DNA of 64,000 nt from Leptobrachium leishanense (taxonomy: Eukaryota; Chordata; Amphibia; Anura; Megophryidae). The stretch is from positions 385,082,049 to 385,146,048 of the forward strand of contig CM019064.1 of assembly GCA_009667805.1 (NCBI GenBank). Direction: 5' to 3'. A program made the translations under genes and the position numbers. The notes under the pieces are model-generated. The model made no database searches and had not been told where the DNA came from. It was given only the letters and a program-made list of their open reading frames with translations. Shown here piece by piece: positions 11,461 to 22,389 of the stretch. The stretch's first letter is position 1, and each line of letters begins with the position of its first letter.

Positions 11461-11472
11461 ACCCCCTTTTGG
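11461..11472 (-). promoter_or_regulatory. Polypurine tract next to 3' LTR
   Basis: On the minus strand CCAAAAGGGGGTTA immediately precedes the LTR start TGTCGGG, the expected plus-strand priming site. A second purine run AAAGGGGGGAGA lies about 50 bases upstream (around 11518-11530). Confidence 0.7.
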
Positions 11473-11535
11473 TTTCATCTATTTATTGATCAAATAAATT
11501 TGAGGAAAACATACAATATCTCCCCCCTTTACCAA

Positions 11536-11748
11536 TTAGGCTAGGTTTCCACCTTTCGCAACACGTTTTTCTTCTTTCATCCATTTAATAATTGAAGATG
11601 CAGTGTTTTTAAAATTCAATGTACGTACTTTCTTTGTTAGTACAATCATCCAGACAGTTAGAAACATAATTACTATACAAATCACAATCTCTGTAATCTT
11701 TGGCCCGTTATAAGCAGATAGCAATTGATAATCAATCTGTGAATACAT
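11536..11748 (-). pseudogene. Envelope-like membrane anchor and tail
   Basis: The 70-codon frame contains a hydrophobic stretch (ITEIVICIVIMFLTVW) followed by a basic tail, just upstream of the polypurine tracts. Position and topology fit the C-terminus of a retroviral transmembrane envelope subunit. A further frame at 12093-11836 may be another envelope remnant, but no family motif was recognised. The receptor-binding part is absent. Confidence 0.5.
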
Positions 11749-12531
11749 TGGAGCATAAATTGTTAGATTATCTTTTTTTTATTAGAAGTTCAAGAAGGTA
11801 ATGCTAGTTCTTTAGCAAAGATTTCAAATCTGGATTCATAGGGATCTCTTGCCCTTAGAATACGACAACGATTTGTTCTCGTCATACCAGACTTCATTTA
11901 TAAAAAGTAACTTCTCGATAACAACTCTTGATTCTTTAGAAACTTTCACGAGAATCACTGGTGTGGGTATGAACACTCTCTTTTTTGTACCAAATCCTTC
12001 CGGTAAACATTTGCTTCTCTCTCTGTAATAAAACAGCGGTTGCAATAAAATATGCGGCAAATCTTTTCCTTCAGTGGTTCTTGTACATAGCAATAAACTG
12101 TATCCTGGCTTTATCCAGCATGTCTTTCAGGCTTGCATGTGCTTGATTCGCATGGGACTTGAGCATTGGATCCGCTTGGAATTGTGCGGAAAACCGTAGA
12201 ATTTCCAGATAGTCGCAGTCTCCTTGGTGGTCCGATTCATCTTTGCGGATTAGCGTCGCAGTTCGGATTAACCACTCTTCTCAATTTCTATTGAAAGAAA
12301 GAGTATAAATAACCATTATCTAGTGATTTCACTCAATTTCCCTATAGATACTCTGATCTCTGATTAAATTTAATTAACCGTACGGATCTATTCTATCTAC
12401 TAGCTTGAGTTAAACATCTGAATGCTGGGCAGAAGAATCACATGTTAATCAAAACATCACTTCACATGATACCAGTTAAGTGTCTTCTGCTGTTCCATCT
12501 TCACATATCCTGAGGTGATCTAGGATGACAA

Positions 12532-13260
12532 TCATGCAATTGAGCTTGCAGTTTTATTTCTTCTAGAAATACATAAATAACTTTTTTCCAAAACATTAGG
12601 ACTGTCTCCGTCATTATCTAGATCTTTTATCCACTCATCTTGAGGATTTGGGTATCTGATCACTTCAGGGTCACTATGTCCATTTGGTTCTGTTTCCCTT
12701 TTGTGGAGGTGAATAATTAGCACGTAATTTTCCAGACATATATCTCGAATTCTCTCGGGGGGGGACACATATGGTGTTATTATCTCCTGCTCTCCTGGAG
12801 TCAGGGACTTTGGCCTTAAAAAAGAGATATCAGGTGTCTGGCTATTTCTGAAGTGGACTTCAATAGAATCCGGCCATTCCTTAATCACGTGGCAGTTACG
12901 CTGAGTGTGATGGGATTGGGATCTATCATAGCTGATTGGAACATTTACTTGGGACCAAATAACCTCATTTATAAAATCAATGATTGGATTTAACCTTTTG
13001 AGAAGGTCCATTCCAATAATTAGGAGATTTTGGGGCAGATCCACAACAAGCGTTGGATGCCGAATTACTTTATTCCCCATTTAAAATCCAATTTAGCCGT
13101 GCCCAGAACTTTCAGAGATGTGCCACTCACACTCACTAGATTAGCATTTGATTTATCTAATCTAGGCTTCCTGGAGGATAGTTCTTGGACCTGTTTTCAA
13201 AATAATGAGCTGATATTAACATAACTTGGCTTCCACTGTCTAGCAAGGACGGAATATGTG
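12532..13260 (-). pseudogene. Retropepsin-like protease region
   Basis: In the minus direction an LLDSGSQ motif (about 13226-13250) carries the catalytic aspartate of retroviral aspartic proteases. Around 13020-12990 an IIGMDLL motif fits the conserved C-terminal part of the fold. The two lie in different frames in this copy. The frame downstream to 12532 is not recognisable as RT. The region is a degraded pro segment. Confidence 0.6.
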
Positions 13261-13596
13261 GTAAATTATCTTGTAATTCGACATCACATAATATCGGTCT
13301 TCAATGCTATGCAATTTACAGAGAAATTTAGAGTGAGAAGATATGAAATTAGGTTTTGGACAGATTTAACCGACTGATTTTGCTCTCTCAAACGTGCTTT
13401 GGCAGCTGGCTTTCCATTTCGGATCCAGTCTTCTCAACTTGCTCGCACTTAGTCTGGGGAGATAAAATACATTTTCGCTTCTCTGCAGGGAAGGGTTTAA
13501 ATCATCAACCATACAAGCATTTGTATTAATCATTTCATCATCACTTTCTGGTAAATTGTCATGGATACTGGTTACTTCATCAGAAACATCATCTAG

Positions 13597-15458
13597 TCAC
13601 TGGTTGGGTGGGGCTGCAGGTGTTGCATCGCTTACAACCTGACCAGAGTTATCTCCAGTCATTAACTGAGTGATCTGATCCAGTTTTTCTGTCAGCACAC
13701 GGACATTTTCCTGCATTTGACCAATACGCTGGCGTACATTATATCTGAGCTTCCTATTCGTCCTTGGGGACGAAGCTTGCGCATGATCAGACTCCTCAGA
13801 TTCAGTCTTACCTCTGGTTGCTTCCTGTCTAGGTACATTTTCCCTTGATTTAACCCACTGACTTCTAGGTACCAATTTGCTTCCTAGATTGAAAATTTAC
13901 TTCCTGAATTTTCTCTGGCAAACCCTCTTTCCTGATCTGGCTTGGATTTTTCCCTTGAGGTATGCAGTCACGCAATATTTCCGCATAACTCTTTTTTGTG
14001 GACTCAAATGTAATATCACCCTTTTTAACGTGAGCTTCCGCTATTTTCTCAGGTGAGTTTTTCACCCTTTTCCCCTGAGTTTCTTCACCATATTCAAATA
14101 CAGTAAATAGGGTCATACTTTTCTTTAGTACCCAATCCAAACCATTTCTCGGGTCATAATCTCTTGCCAAAAATAACCTTTATTTTATTTGGCAATGCGT
14201 CATAAAATAATTGGATAAATTCAGGGTTTTCAAAATCTGCTTTCTTTCAGCCAAGCTGTATGCATTTTTAAGGACTGAAAGAAATTCAGGGGCTTTGATT
14301 AGGTCTGCATTTTAGAGTTAAAATTGCTCTTTTCGCAGACTAGACTGGTACGGTGAGGCCCAAATTCAGATTTGACCTCGGAGACTAATTTACTCCAGTT
14401 ACGTAATACCAGATTCTTTCAAGACTGAAAAAAAATACCTATGTTTGCTTCAAAGACCCCATGGATCAACTCAATTTTCTGAGCATCTGAATTAATTCCT
14501 AATATTGCCAAAGCTTCTTCAAACATATTTAAATGATTATTATTTTTGGCGATCCTTAAGGTCAAAGATACCTACTGAGTTTTTTAAGAAATAAACGATT
14601 TTCGTTAAATCCTGAACTTTATGAGATTTCTTAATAGGCTGTGGCTGGCTAGAGTGATGTGATTTGAAATACTCCTGTGTAAGAGGCTTCGCTCTTTTTT
14701 CATCATGAGATTTAGTTTCACTTTCGCTTTTGCCCTGCTCACTCTCGCTCTTCAGATAAATAGAGCTGTCAGGCCTAATCAGTGATGAGTTATGACTCAA
14801 AGCTTTCAAAGGAACTTCTCTAAAGAAGGATTTTTAACCCTTCGAACATCAGTTTCAATCTGACGTAACTCATCAGCGAATTTCTCATGTTAGCGTTTCA
14901 TTCTCTGACAATTTTATTCAGCTCCTTATTTAATTTGGATAATTGAGCAATCTCATCTTGCAATTGATCTTTTTCTCTTGCACACACTTTCAACTCCATC
15001 ATCTCGTTCTGACTCATCTTTTAATTTATTTACGGTATCATGCAAGTCACAATTTTTTATTTTCTAAGCTGTCTCTGGTTTCTTTGTCATCATTCAATCT
15101 CTTGTTCATTTCTGCGATCAAGTATATGCATTCAGGCACAATTTTTAAAACAAAAATCTCTTTGTCTTTTTTATTTGTGGCTGCACTTATCTTTCGCAAA
15201 CACTCAAGAAAATTTGATTGATCTGACCAGATTGGAATCAACATAATTAGATACATTTGATTTCAATCTTTTTATCCAATCAAATAAATCGTCTGTGACG
15301 TGTAACTTATCCTTTAGATAAGACATAACATCTATCAATACTATTTGATCTGCATGTATCTCTACATCTTCCTGAGTCTCAGATTCTGACTCTGACATTT
15401 TTACACTGTTTAGTAGACAACCGTAAAACCACAAGTCAAAATATAACCAAGGAGTCAA
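13597..15458 (-). pseudogene. Gag-like region, fragmented
   Basis: Several minus-strand frames follow one another (15458-15204, 15256-15047, 14809-14540, 14170-13865, 13875-13597), rich in charged residues and coiled-coil-like stretches. The position between the primer-binding site and the protease identifies this as gag. No zinc knuckle or major homology region was recognised. Several frameshifts or stops separate the pieces. Confidence 0.5.
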
Positions 15459-15530
15459 AAAAATATATATATATTTTATCTCTGTCTAATCAGACAATAC
15501 TGACAATTATATTTCAAACAAAAACTACAA

Positions 15531-15549
15531 TCTCGGTACAGTGCCTCCA
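15531..15549 (-). promoter_or_regulatory. Primer-binding site
   Basis: On the minus strand TGGAGGCACTGTACCGAGA starts three bases after the 5' LTR. It begins with TGG, the complement of tRNA CCA. The GAGATT end is compatible with a tRNA T-arm 3' strand. The tRNA species was not determined. Confidence 0.6.
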
Positions 15550-15552
15550 ATT

Positions 15553-17467
15553 TGACGGATATAATCTCTGCACGTGAATACAACACGTTATATATTGGAT
15601 TTATCAGCCAAGCCTCCAATATGTCTATATTGGACTTACTGGACCTATCTCGGCAGTTGCCTCCAATATATCAGGGATATTATTTTATAAGAAATCCATA
15701 CGAGACACAAATATTCAATCGTTTATATTTCTTAGAAATTCTCCTGAATTCTTTTAATTGTCTGTGTTTTGCTTTGAAAAATACAATAATCAATAATCGG
15801 ATAAAAATATATATATTTATTACGTATACAAAAAAGTTTCAAATCTCATATCATATACAAAAATTTATAAACCACAATCCATCAGCATATAAAAACTAGC
15901 TTCACAATATATGTATCTCCGTTAGTAACTGCATATATGATTAATATCATTTACCTTATCAGTTAGTAACTAATACACAAATGGTTAATAAACATTCATT
16001 CTGCTTAATACAACATGCATTTCCCAGCAAACAATGTTTAACCAGCCAGCTCTTATAGATATATATATATATCTCTATACTACATGGATCAACAAAAGAT
16101 GAGCTAATTTAATGATAAGTAATAAAAACTTATTTAGTGAATCCTCCCCTAATCTCGAGAATTAAACTTCTAATCTTTTGCTTTTTATTTAGTAGTTATA
16201 TAATTCTTTGCTTATTAATTATAATCACAGTAATTTCCAAATTCAATATATATTGGTATCAATCTTACAACATTTCTTTTAGGAATAAATCCTTATATCC
16301 ACTTCTTCATATTTCTATCTGCAGAATAGAAATACTTAGAATTTTTGGAGTTAGCCAGTATCTGAGAAATCTCAGTCTACGTTGCAAGAATATCTACAAA
16401 TATATATAATTACATTAATTCCTTAATTTCATACATTACCTGTCCAATCTGGATTTTAATAAGTCTTGGAATTTTCTATGTGATGCTTTGTTTTGGAATA
16501 TGTGAAGATTATCGATATCAGATAATCAATGCATGTGAGTTAGAGATTTGGTGAGAGTCAGAGATTTGGTGAGAATCTTGATTGCCTCATGTCCTGGGAT
16601 CTGCCTGCATCGTGGTGTGAGTCTGAGTGTTGGAATCTTGGACCCTCAGAGTGTCATGCGTACTGGACGTCTGAATGCATTGCGGTGTGAGTCTGAATGC
16701 TGCAATCTCCGACTGATTTGCAACCAACACTGCCACTTCAATTATAGTAAATTTGACGTCACTGGCAATATTATTAATACATCAAATCTAATATTTACTA
16801 TCCTCTAGAGGGCAGTATTGCACTTCTTAATTAATTCCACCATTTCTTTTTAATATTCTTATCTCGGGTCAAAAGGTCAATCTACACAAAGAGCTTCTCT
16901 TCTCCCAATGTATAGACATTATGTCTCTACCTGCCATATCTAATTTATATCCCTACTCCCTTTTGAAATTACTTATTATCAGCTAAATTCTTTTCTGGTT
17001 AACTCAACAGAATCTATTCTTTAGTAATTTTTATTATTTACCAATTATATACTTTCTACAATATTTATTGGAGTATATATTTCCTACTGTAAATATAATA
17101 AAATATACCTTGATTATAAACATATATTTTGTGAATATAAATCTATATTACAGAGATATTAACTCTTATTCCTATACCCAAAAGACAAAATATCTTTTGT
17201 TTTAAAAACTTAAGACAGACCAATAAATTTAATTATGACACGTCTTAGCACTTAACTCTAACATTATCACACAAAAACATTCTAGGTTCCTTCATGTCTG
17301 GCACTTCTAAAAAAATATAAAAGACTTCACCCAGGAATGAACTCTGTAAAAAAAAAAATCTCGTTAATTTCTAAACCTAGAGAAAATTGAAAGAAAAAAA
17401 CTGTCTTTAAAAACAAAATGGCTACAGGCATCCATTTTAATTTTTCCTTTCTGTAATATACCCGACA
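15553..17467 (-). repeat. Retroviral LTR (5' LTR of the minus-strand element)
   Basis: It is 1915 bp, the partner of 9549-11458, ending CCCGACA at 17467. Differences from the other LTR are scattered substitutions and a few 1-4 bp indels. Confidence 0.9.
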
Positions 17468-17471
17468 ACAG

Positions 17472-17766
17472 GCAGAGCCAAAAAAGATTTTTCTACCACT
17501 GTTCCTTTTGTAACCACATCCAATAGGGGCAGTCCTGCAATTAATGCCATTATTTGTAGAAACTGGGGGCTATTGCACCGGGGGTTCCCCAGATGTGAAA
17601 TAATTCCAGGTACCACCGTTGTTTTCATATAGGCGCAATAAGAATTTAAAAGACCATCTGGTTAGAGCCGATATTGGTTCTCTGGGTAAAAAAAGACAGA
17701 CCTTCATGGGTGAAGTGAAAACAGGCACACTCCCATGTTTATCTTGCAGCTGCTGTAATGCAGTAA
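17472..17766 (+). pseudogene. Penelope-like element, piece 3
   Basis: The frame continues from piece 2 across the empty retroviral site. It contains CRNWGLLHRGFP, then RRNKNLKDHLVRAD and a cysteine cluster LPCLSCSCCNAV, typical of the linker before the GIY-YIG endonuclease of penelope-like proteins. A frameshift lies near 17630. Cut by a piggyBac MITE at TTAA (17767-17770). Confidence 0.7.
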
Positions 17767-17770
17767 TTAA

Positions 17771-18689
17771 CCCTTTCGCTGCTGAGGCTTTTCCCGCCCC
17801 TGTGCTGAGGTCATTTTTACCGATTTTGCTCATCATGTTTAAACGTGTTTTGAAGGCTTATTTTAGTATATGACCCAGACATATTATATATCGTTCTTTC
17901 CGTCAGACTCGGTAGATTCATAATATGTCATTATTATATGTATATGTTATGTCATGTCTGTATATTATAACAAAAAATGCAATAAAATATGTATTTTCAA
18001 TAATTTACAATGTGTAAAGTGTTTTTTTTCACATTTTAACATGCGAGCAATTGTGGTTATATTTTGTATGGGGTGCGCTTGTTAAAAAAATTAGAGATGG
18101 GTTCTCGTTACATTTTTTTTTGGGGAAAATTACACTATTTTTAACAAACGCACCGCATACAAAAATCGTTAGTGCAGCATCATTGTTCACATTATAATTG
18201 AAATGGGAACAATATTGCTGCATTAACAAACCAAAAAAAATAAAAAAAAAGTGTTTATTTTTTTTTTATAATTTTTTTTAAATTTATTTTTATTTTTATT
18301 TTTATTTTTCAGTTTTTTTTACAAAATTTTTCACTTTCATGTTTGGTATCGTTGGAACGGCCATGCTCTGGCCGATCCAACCATACCAAATTTTAACACC
18401 TAACTGCCACGGATCGGGAGATAGGGAGTTCATTGGAACTCCCTATCTCCACCGTTGGTGGCAGTTAAGGGTTAAGTCCAGGACTGGCGTCATCGTGCTA
18501 CGCACGATGACGCCAGTCCTCAGGGGAGTTCCCGGAGGCTTGGCCGACATCCAAGATGTCGGCCAGCTCCGGGAAAGGATCGCGAACCGGCGCTTTTCAG
18601 CGCCGATTCGCGATCCAGCTCCCCAGGGGTTAATGCCACGCTGACCCCAATGGGAGGACGCGCTGAGCGCGTCCTCAGCATCCAAGTGG
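17771..18689. mobile_element. piggyBac-type MITE, 919 bp
   Basis: It is bounded by TTAA at 17767-17770 and 18690-18693. The ends start CCCTTTCGCTGCTGAGG and finish CCTCAGCATCCAAGTGG, imperfect inverted repeats in the CCY style of piggyBac. No transposase. The middle is A/T-rich; the right third is a run of hairpins (18342-18676). Related sequence lies at 40235-40860. Confidence 0.8.
18342..18676. repeat. Array of six adjacent hairpins
   Basis: Successive inverted repeats: 18342-18389 (GGTATCGTTGGAACGGCC arm), 18400-18468 (GGAGATAGGGAGTTC arm inside AACTGCCAC arms), 18481-18519 (GGACTGGCGTCATCGTGC arm), 18531-18573 (CCCGGAGGCTTGGCCGACAT arm), 18577-18616 (GGATCGCGAACCGGCGC arm), 18654-18676 (GAGGACGCGCT arm). 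Loops are 0-6 bases. Arms are nearly perfect. Confidence 0.9.
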
Positions 18690-18693
18690 TTAA

Positions 18694-18800
18694 AGGTTCC
18701 ACTTTCTCACATTCAGGACATACGTTTAAAATTACTAACTTTTTCACATGCGACAGTACATATGTCATATATCTGATTAAGTTACAGTTGCCAGATCCTC
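18694..18800 (+). pseudogene. Penelope-like element, piece 4 (GIY-YIG start)
   Basis: After the TTAA site the plus frame reads a KGSTFSHSGHTFKI segment and then FFTCDSTYVIYLIK, matching the start of the GIY-YIG endonuclease domain of penelope-like elements. Similarity is lost after about 18775, presumably by frameshift and decay. Confidence 0.7.
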
Positions 18801-19564
18801 CATGTTTTCCTGGATGCATATAATTTTATTCATGCTGATGGGCAGTGCATGAAAAATACCACCCTGCAGCATGCATAATCCATACGCTGCAGGTAAGGAA
18901 TCTAAAAGGAATCCCCGGTGACCTGCCTTGATTTCCTTCCTGCAGCATATGAATTATACATCCTGGTGTGGCCTGCTGATTTTTGGTATATGCTATCAAG
19001 AAATAGAGGGCACTATTCCCTTGTTGGCGCTAAAATGGGGATGCTAATGGGGGAAACCTGAGCCTGCACTGGGGACTGAGTCTATTTGTGCCCAGTCTCA
19101 CACTGCTCCCGGTGGCCTGAAGCAGCGGATCGGGCTGATGTTCGCCACGTGGCATGAGAGGGGAGTATCTGATTTTTTGTGGGGGGGTTAGCTGTTGCTA
19201 TGGGATTCTGCAAAACTGGAATCCGTTAGAACAACTTTTGGGTGCCAGTAAGAAGTTGGTTAACCAATCGTTGAGGTAATTAGTGCTAGGATTTTGTTAA
19301 ACCTTACTTATCTTCTCTATAAAGTTACCTGACGTTATCACTTACTCATCTCCTGGAACCCTGAGCAAACTTACTTAATCGGGGTCATGTAGTTAGTGGA
19401 AAGACATTGACATCTATCTATTCCCAGTTTCCCCCACTTTGCGTCAAGAGGAAGTAGCAGATCACGAGAAGGCTCTGAATTTAAAGTAATAATCACAAAA
19501 ATCAGCTTACAACAAAATCCATTAAAAATAAATAAACCACACTCACTTATAATCCTCTTCTAGT
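18801..19564. other. No recognised feature
   Basis: Nothing could be assigned between the penelope-like relic and the L2 fragment. Confidence 0.45.
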
Positions 19565-19623
19565 GGTTGACCACCCTTTCCTGTTCCATCCTTACGCTGT
19601 GTCAACTTGGCCTCAGTGACACC
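19565..19623 (+). pseudogene. L2 LINE fragment left of BEL/Pao
   Basis: With one frameshift this encodes VDHPFLF followed by LCQLGLSDT, matching the RT region of L2 LINEs just before the FSSYLS segment. It continues at 26682 after the BEL/Pao insertion. Confidence 0.55.
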
Positions 19624-20117
19624 TGTGCTGTCTATCATAATGTTTATGCGTTAATAAGAAGAATCTGTGATAGATTTTGTGTAAAGTTGTAATGTACGGT
19701 AAATTAGTTATAGTGGAGTGTAGCTCCATCTAGTGTCTTTTCTTGGTATTATGGCTGTTAGACCATTTCATACATATTAGTGAATATATAGGAAGGAAGT
19801 TGTCATTAATCAGAGAATGCTGGGTAGAATCTTGACAGGAAGTGAAGCATTCACCATTTCTTGTCTGAAAGTTATTACTGGAAGCAAGGCATGTGTTTCT
19901 CATCCATCGCCATCTACCCCTAGAGAGCTAAAAAAGTAAGTTTACTGTATCATCTGGTAATGAAAATGCTGCTATGCATGCAATGTGATGTTTATGAAGT
20001 TTGTTTTTACTGTATTACAGTTTCACCTGGCTTGTCTTAATAAATCTGAGATCAAATAAATATGGTATCCAAGTTTGTGAGACAAGAAGGTTTAGCTCGA
20101 TGTCTTCGGACAGAACA
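19624..20117 (+). repeat. BEL/Pao 5' LTR
   Basis: It runs from TGTGCTGTC to CGGACAGAACA, 494 bp. It contains an AATAAATATGG tract near the 3' end that could include a polyadenylation signal. Confidence 0.9.
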
Positions 20118-20320
20118 GTGAAATTTTTGAGCCGACCTCCGAGAGGAAGATAAACTGACTGCGAAGTCTGTACAGCCCGGGGCTACACAGCATCCATACA
20201 GTCAGAAACTTTAAAGAAACATACCTGCGGCAGGCGAAGCAAGCAGCCAAGCTACACAGAGGCACGCAGTGTCGTCACGAGCGGTCTCTATACAGCAAGA
20301 CAGTTTCTTCCCGCGCAGCC

Positions 20321-20680
20321 ATGCCTCACAGTGAGACATCTTCAATCAAAACAAGATCACAAGCAAGCTCATCCAAGTCATTTGTCGCAAATGCAGCAGC
20401 CATAGCCCGTTCGAAAGCGGAAGCAGCAAGAGCCAGGGTCGCATTCGCAGACCAAGAGCTACAGATGAAAAAGGCAAAGACCGAGCTAGCTCAGCAGGAG
20501 ACGTCCCTGAAATTACAGCAATCTATCTTAGAAGCTAACATGGAGAGGCTGGCAGTAGACCGAGATGTTGCCGTTGCCATTGCAGAAGCAGAAGCATTAG
20601 AAGCAGCTGTCTACATTGAGTCAAAGGAATGTAGAAGCATGCCGAGTTTAGAGGAAGACAATCAAGATGCAATGCAATGA
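20321..20680 (+). pseudogene. BEL/Pao gag N-terminal part
   Basis: The 119-codon frame begins MPHSETSSIKTRSQASS and forms a long Ala/Glu/Lys/Gln-rich helical region, likely coiled coil, as at the start of many Pao gag proteins. A stop at 20678-20680 separates it from the next frame at 20914, while intact elements usually have one long ORF. Confidence 0.65.
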
Positions 20681-20913
20681 ACCTCAGAATATGTCCACCA
20701 GCACTATAACCCAAGCAACATCCCACAAAAAGAAATCAAACAGGATGTCGGTGAGTCACAACAGATAAAGCAAAGACGAGACGACCTTGGAACCCAGTGC
20801 GACAAGCAAGAAAGGTCTGACAGAGTGCCAGACTTTCCGTCCCAACCAAACCTTCTATTCCACAAGGTACACAGCCTTCATACAACTACCAAACACCTGT
20901 CTTCACTCCAAAG

Positions 20914-22389
20914 GTGTATGCAATGAGTCCGTATGAAATGCCAACCTTAAGCAGGTGTGAGCCCAACACACCTAAAGAGGAGACTTCTATCAGGTATGCC
21001 TATACACCGCACCAAAATACACCAGCAACCTACTCCAATCACAATCAGGCTACTATAGACTTTGCAAAATTCCTTGCGAAACGTGAGTTAGTTACCCAAG
21101 GTCTTGTCAAATTTAGTGATCGCCCTCAACACTACAGGGCGTGGCGATCCTCTTTCCAGAGTGCTATTCATGGTCTAGATCTATCCTGCAGGGAACAGAT
21201 AGACCTCCTAGTAAAGTGGCTCGGCAATGAGTCTGCTGAACAGGCCATAAGGATCAGAGACATTAATATAAATCACCCTGAAATAGGTCTTACAAACATA
21301 TGGGACAGACTGGATAGGTGTTATGGTTCACCAGAAGCTATAGAAAGTACACTGTTTAAAAGGATAGAAGACTTCCCAAAAATGCCCAGCAGAGGTTATC
21401 AAAGACTCAGAGAATTCAGTGAGCTGTGTATGGAGTTACAAGTGGCTAAAGCAGAAGAGGACTTACCTGGCCTTTCTTATCTTGACTCTGCCAGAGGGAT
21501 TCACTCCTTAGCACAAAAGCTTCCTTATGAGTTACACGAAAGATGGATCACTCATGGCTGTAACTACAAACGAGATCGCAATGTGCCTTTTCCACCCTTT
21601 AGTGAGTTTGTAGACTTTGTAGACAGACAAGCAAGAATGAAAGATGATCCCAGTTTCATTTTTCCAGTGTCTTATTCCACTTCCTTTGGCCCCAAACAAC
21701 CCAGAGCTCCAGTAGCCGTGCACAAAACTAACATTTCTTCCCAAAGGTTTACAGAGTCTCAACTAGAGGATCGAGACAGCGACCCTACAAAGTTCTGCCC
21801 TCTACATAAGATGCCACATCCTCTACAGAAATGCAGAGCCTTCAGGACAAAGACTATCCAGGAGTGCAAAGCTTTCCTCAAGGAGAACAACATTTGTTTC
21901 AAGTGCTGCTCTTCATCTACGCACTTCGCCAAGGACTGCAAGGTCAGTGTCAAGTGTACAGAGTGTGGCAACACAGAGCACAACACAGCTCTACACCCAA
22001 GGCCTACTCCAAGAACCCTCCCAACTGTGCATGGTGACACAGAGCAAGGCAGGGAAGCCAAAGACTCTAGTACAGACGCCATGGCAATCACTTCACAGTG
22101 TACTGAAGTCTGCAAAGGAACTACAGGCGGCAGATCCTGCTCCAAAATCTGTCCTGTGAGAGTTTACCCAAAAGGACGCAGAGACAAAGCGGTCAAGCTC
22201 TACGTCATTTTGGATGATCAGAGTAATAGGTCACTAGCGAGATCTGTGTTTTTTGACATTCTAAACCTTAAAAGCCCGAGCAGCCCGTACTCCCTTAGAA
22301 CGTGTGCAGGTACAGTGGAAACGGCGGGGAGAAGAGCTGACAAATTGAATCTATGGATGGTAAGACATGCCTACCCTTACCGACCATAA
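20914..22389 (+). pseudogene. BEL/Pao gag with zinc knuckle, then protease start
   Basis: This 491-codon frame has the DUF1759-type gag core (FSDRPQHYRAWRSSF, CREQIDLLVKWLG) at about residues 60-230. A CX2C-type knuckle follows (NNICFKCCSSSTHFAKDC, then CTECGNTEHN) near residues 325-365. The retropepsin start (LYVILDDQSNRSLA, residue about 430) holds the usual catalytic site position. The frame ends at 22389 and overlaps the RT frame, which indicates a frameshift near 22350-22389. Confidence 0.8.

Larger units (their letters stand above)
9549..17467 (-). mobile_element. Endogenous retrovirus lacking pol, minus strand, 7.9 kb
   Basis: Two 1.9 kb LTRs (9549-11458 and 15553-17467), each bounded by TGTCGG/CCGACA-type ends, flank a 4.1 kb interior. 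The 4-bp duplication ACAG lies at 9545-9548 and 17468-17471. In the minus direction a primer-binding site, gag-like frames, a retropepsin region, an env-like membrane anchor and polypurine tracts appear in that order. No reverse transcriptase, RNase H or integrase motifs were found, so it is non-autonomous. The LTRs differ at roughly 20 positions by eye. Confidence 0.85.

Noticed and set aside
10131..16409. Two nearly identical 90-codon ORFs (10131-10403, 16137-16409)
   Set aside because: They lie at equivalent positions in the two retroviral LTRs. Duplication reflects the LTR pair, and no protein motif is present.
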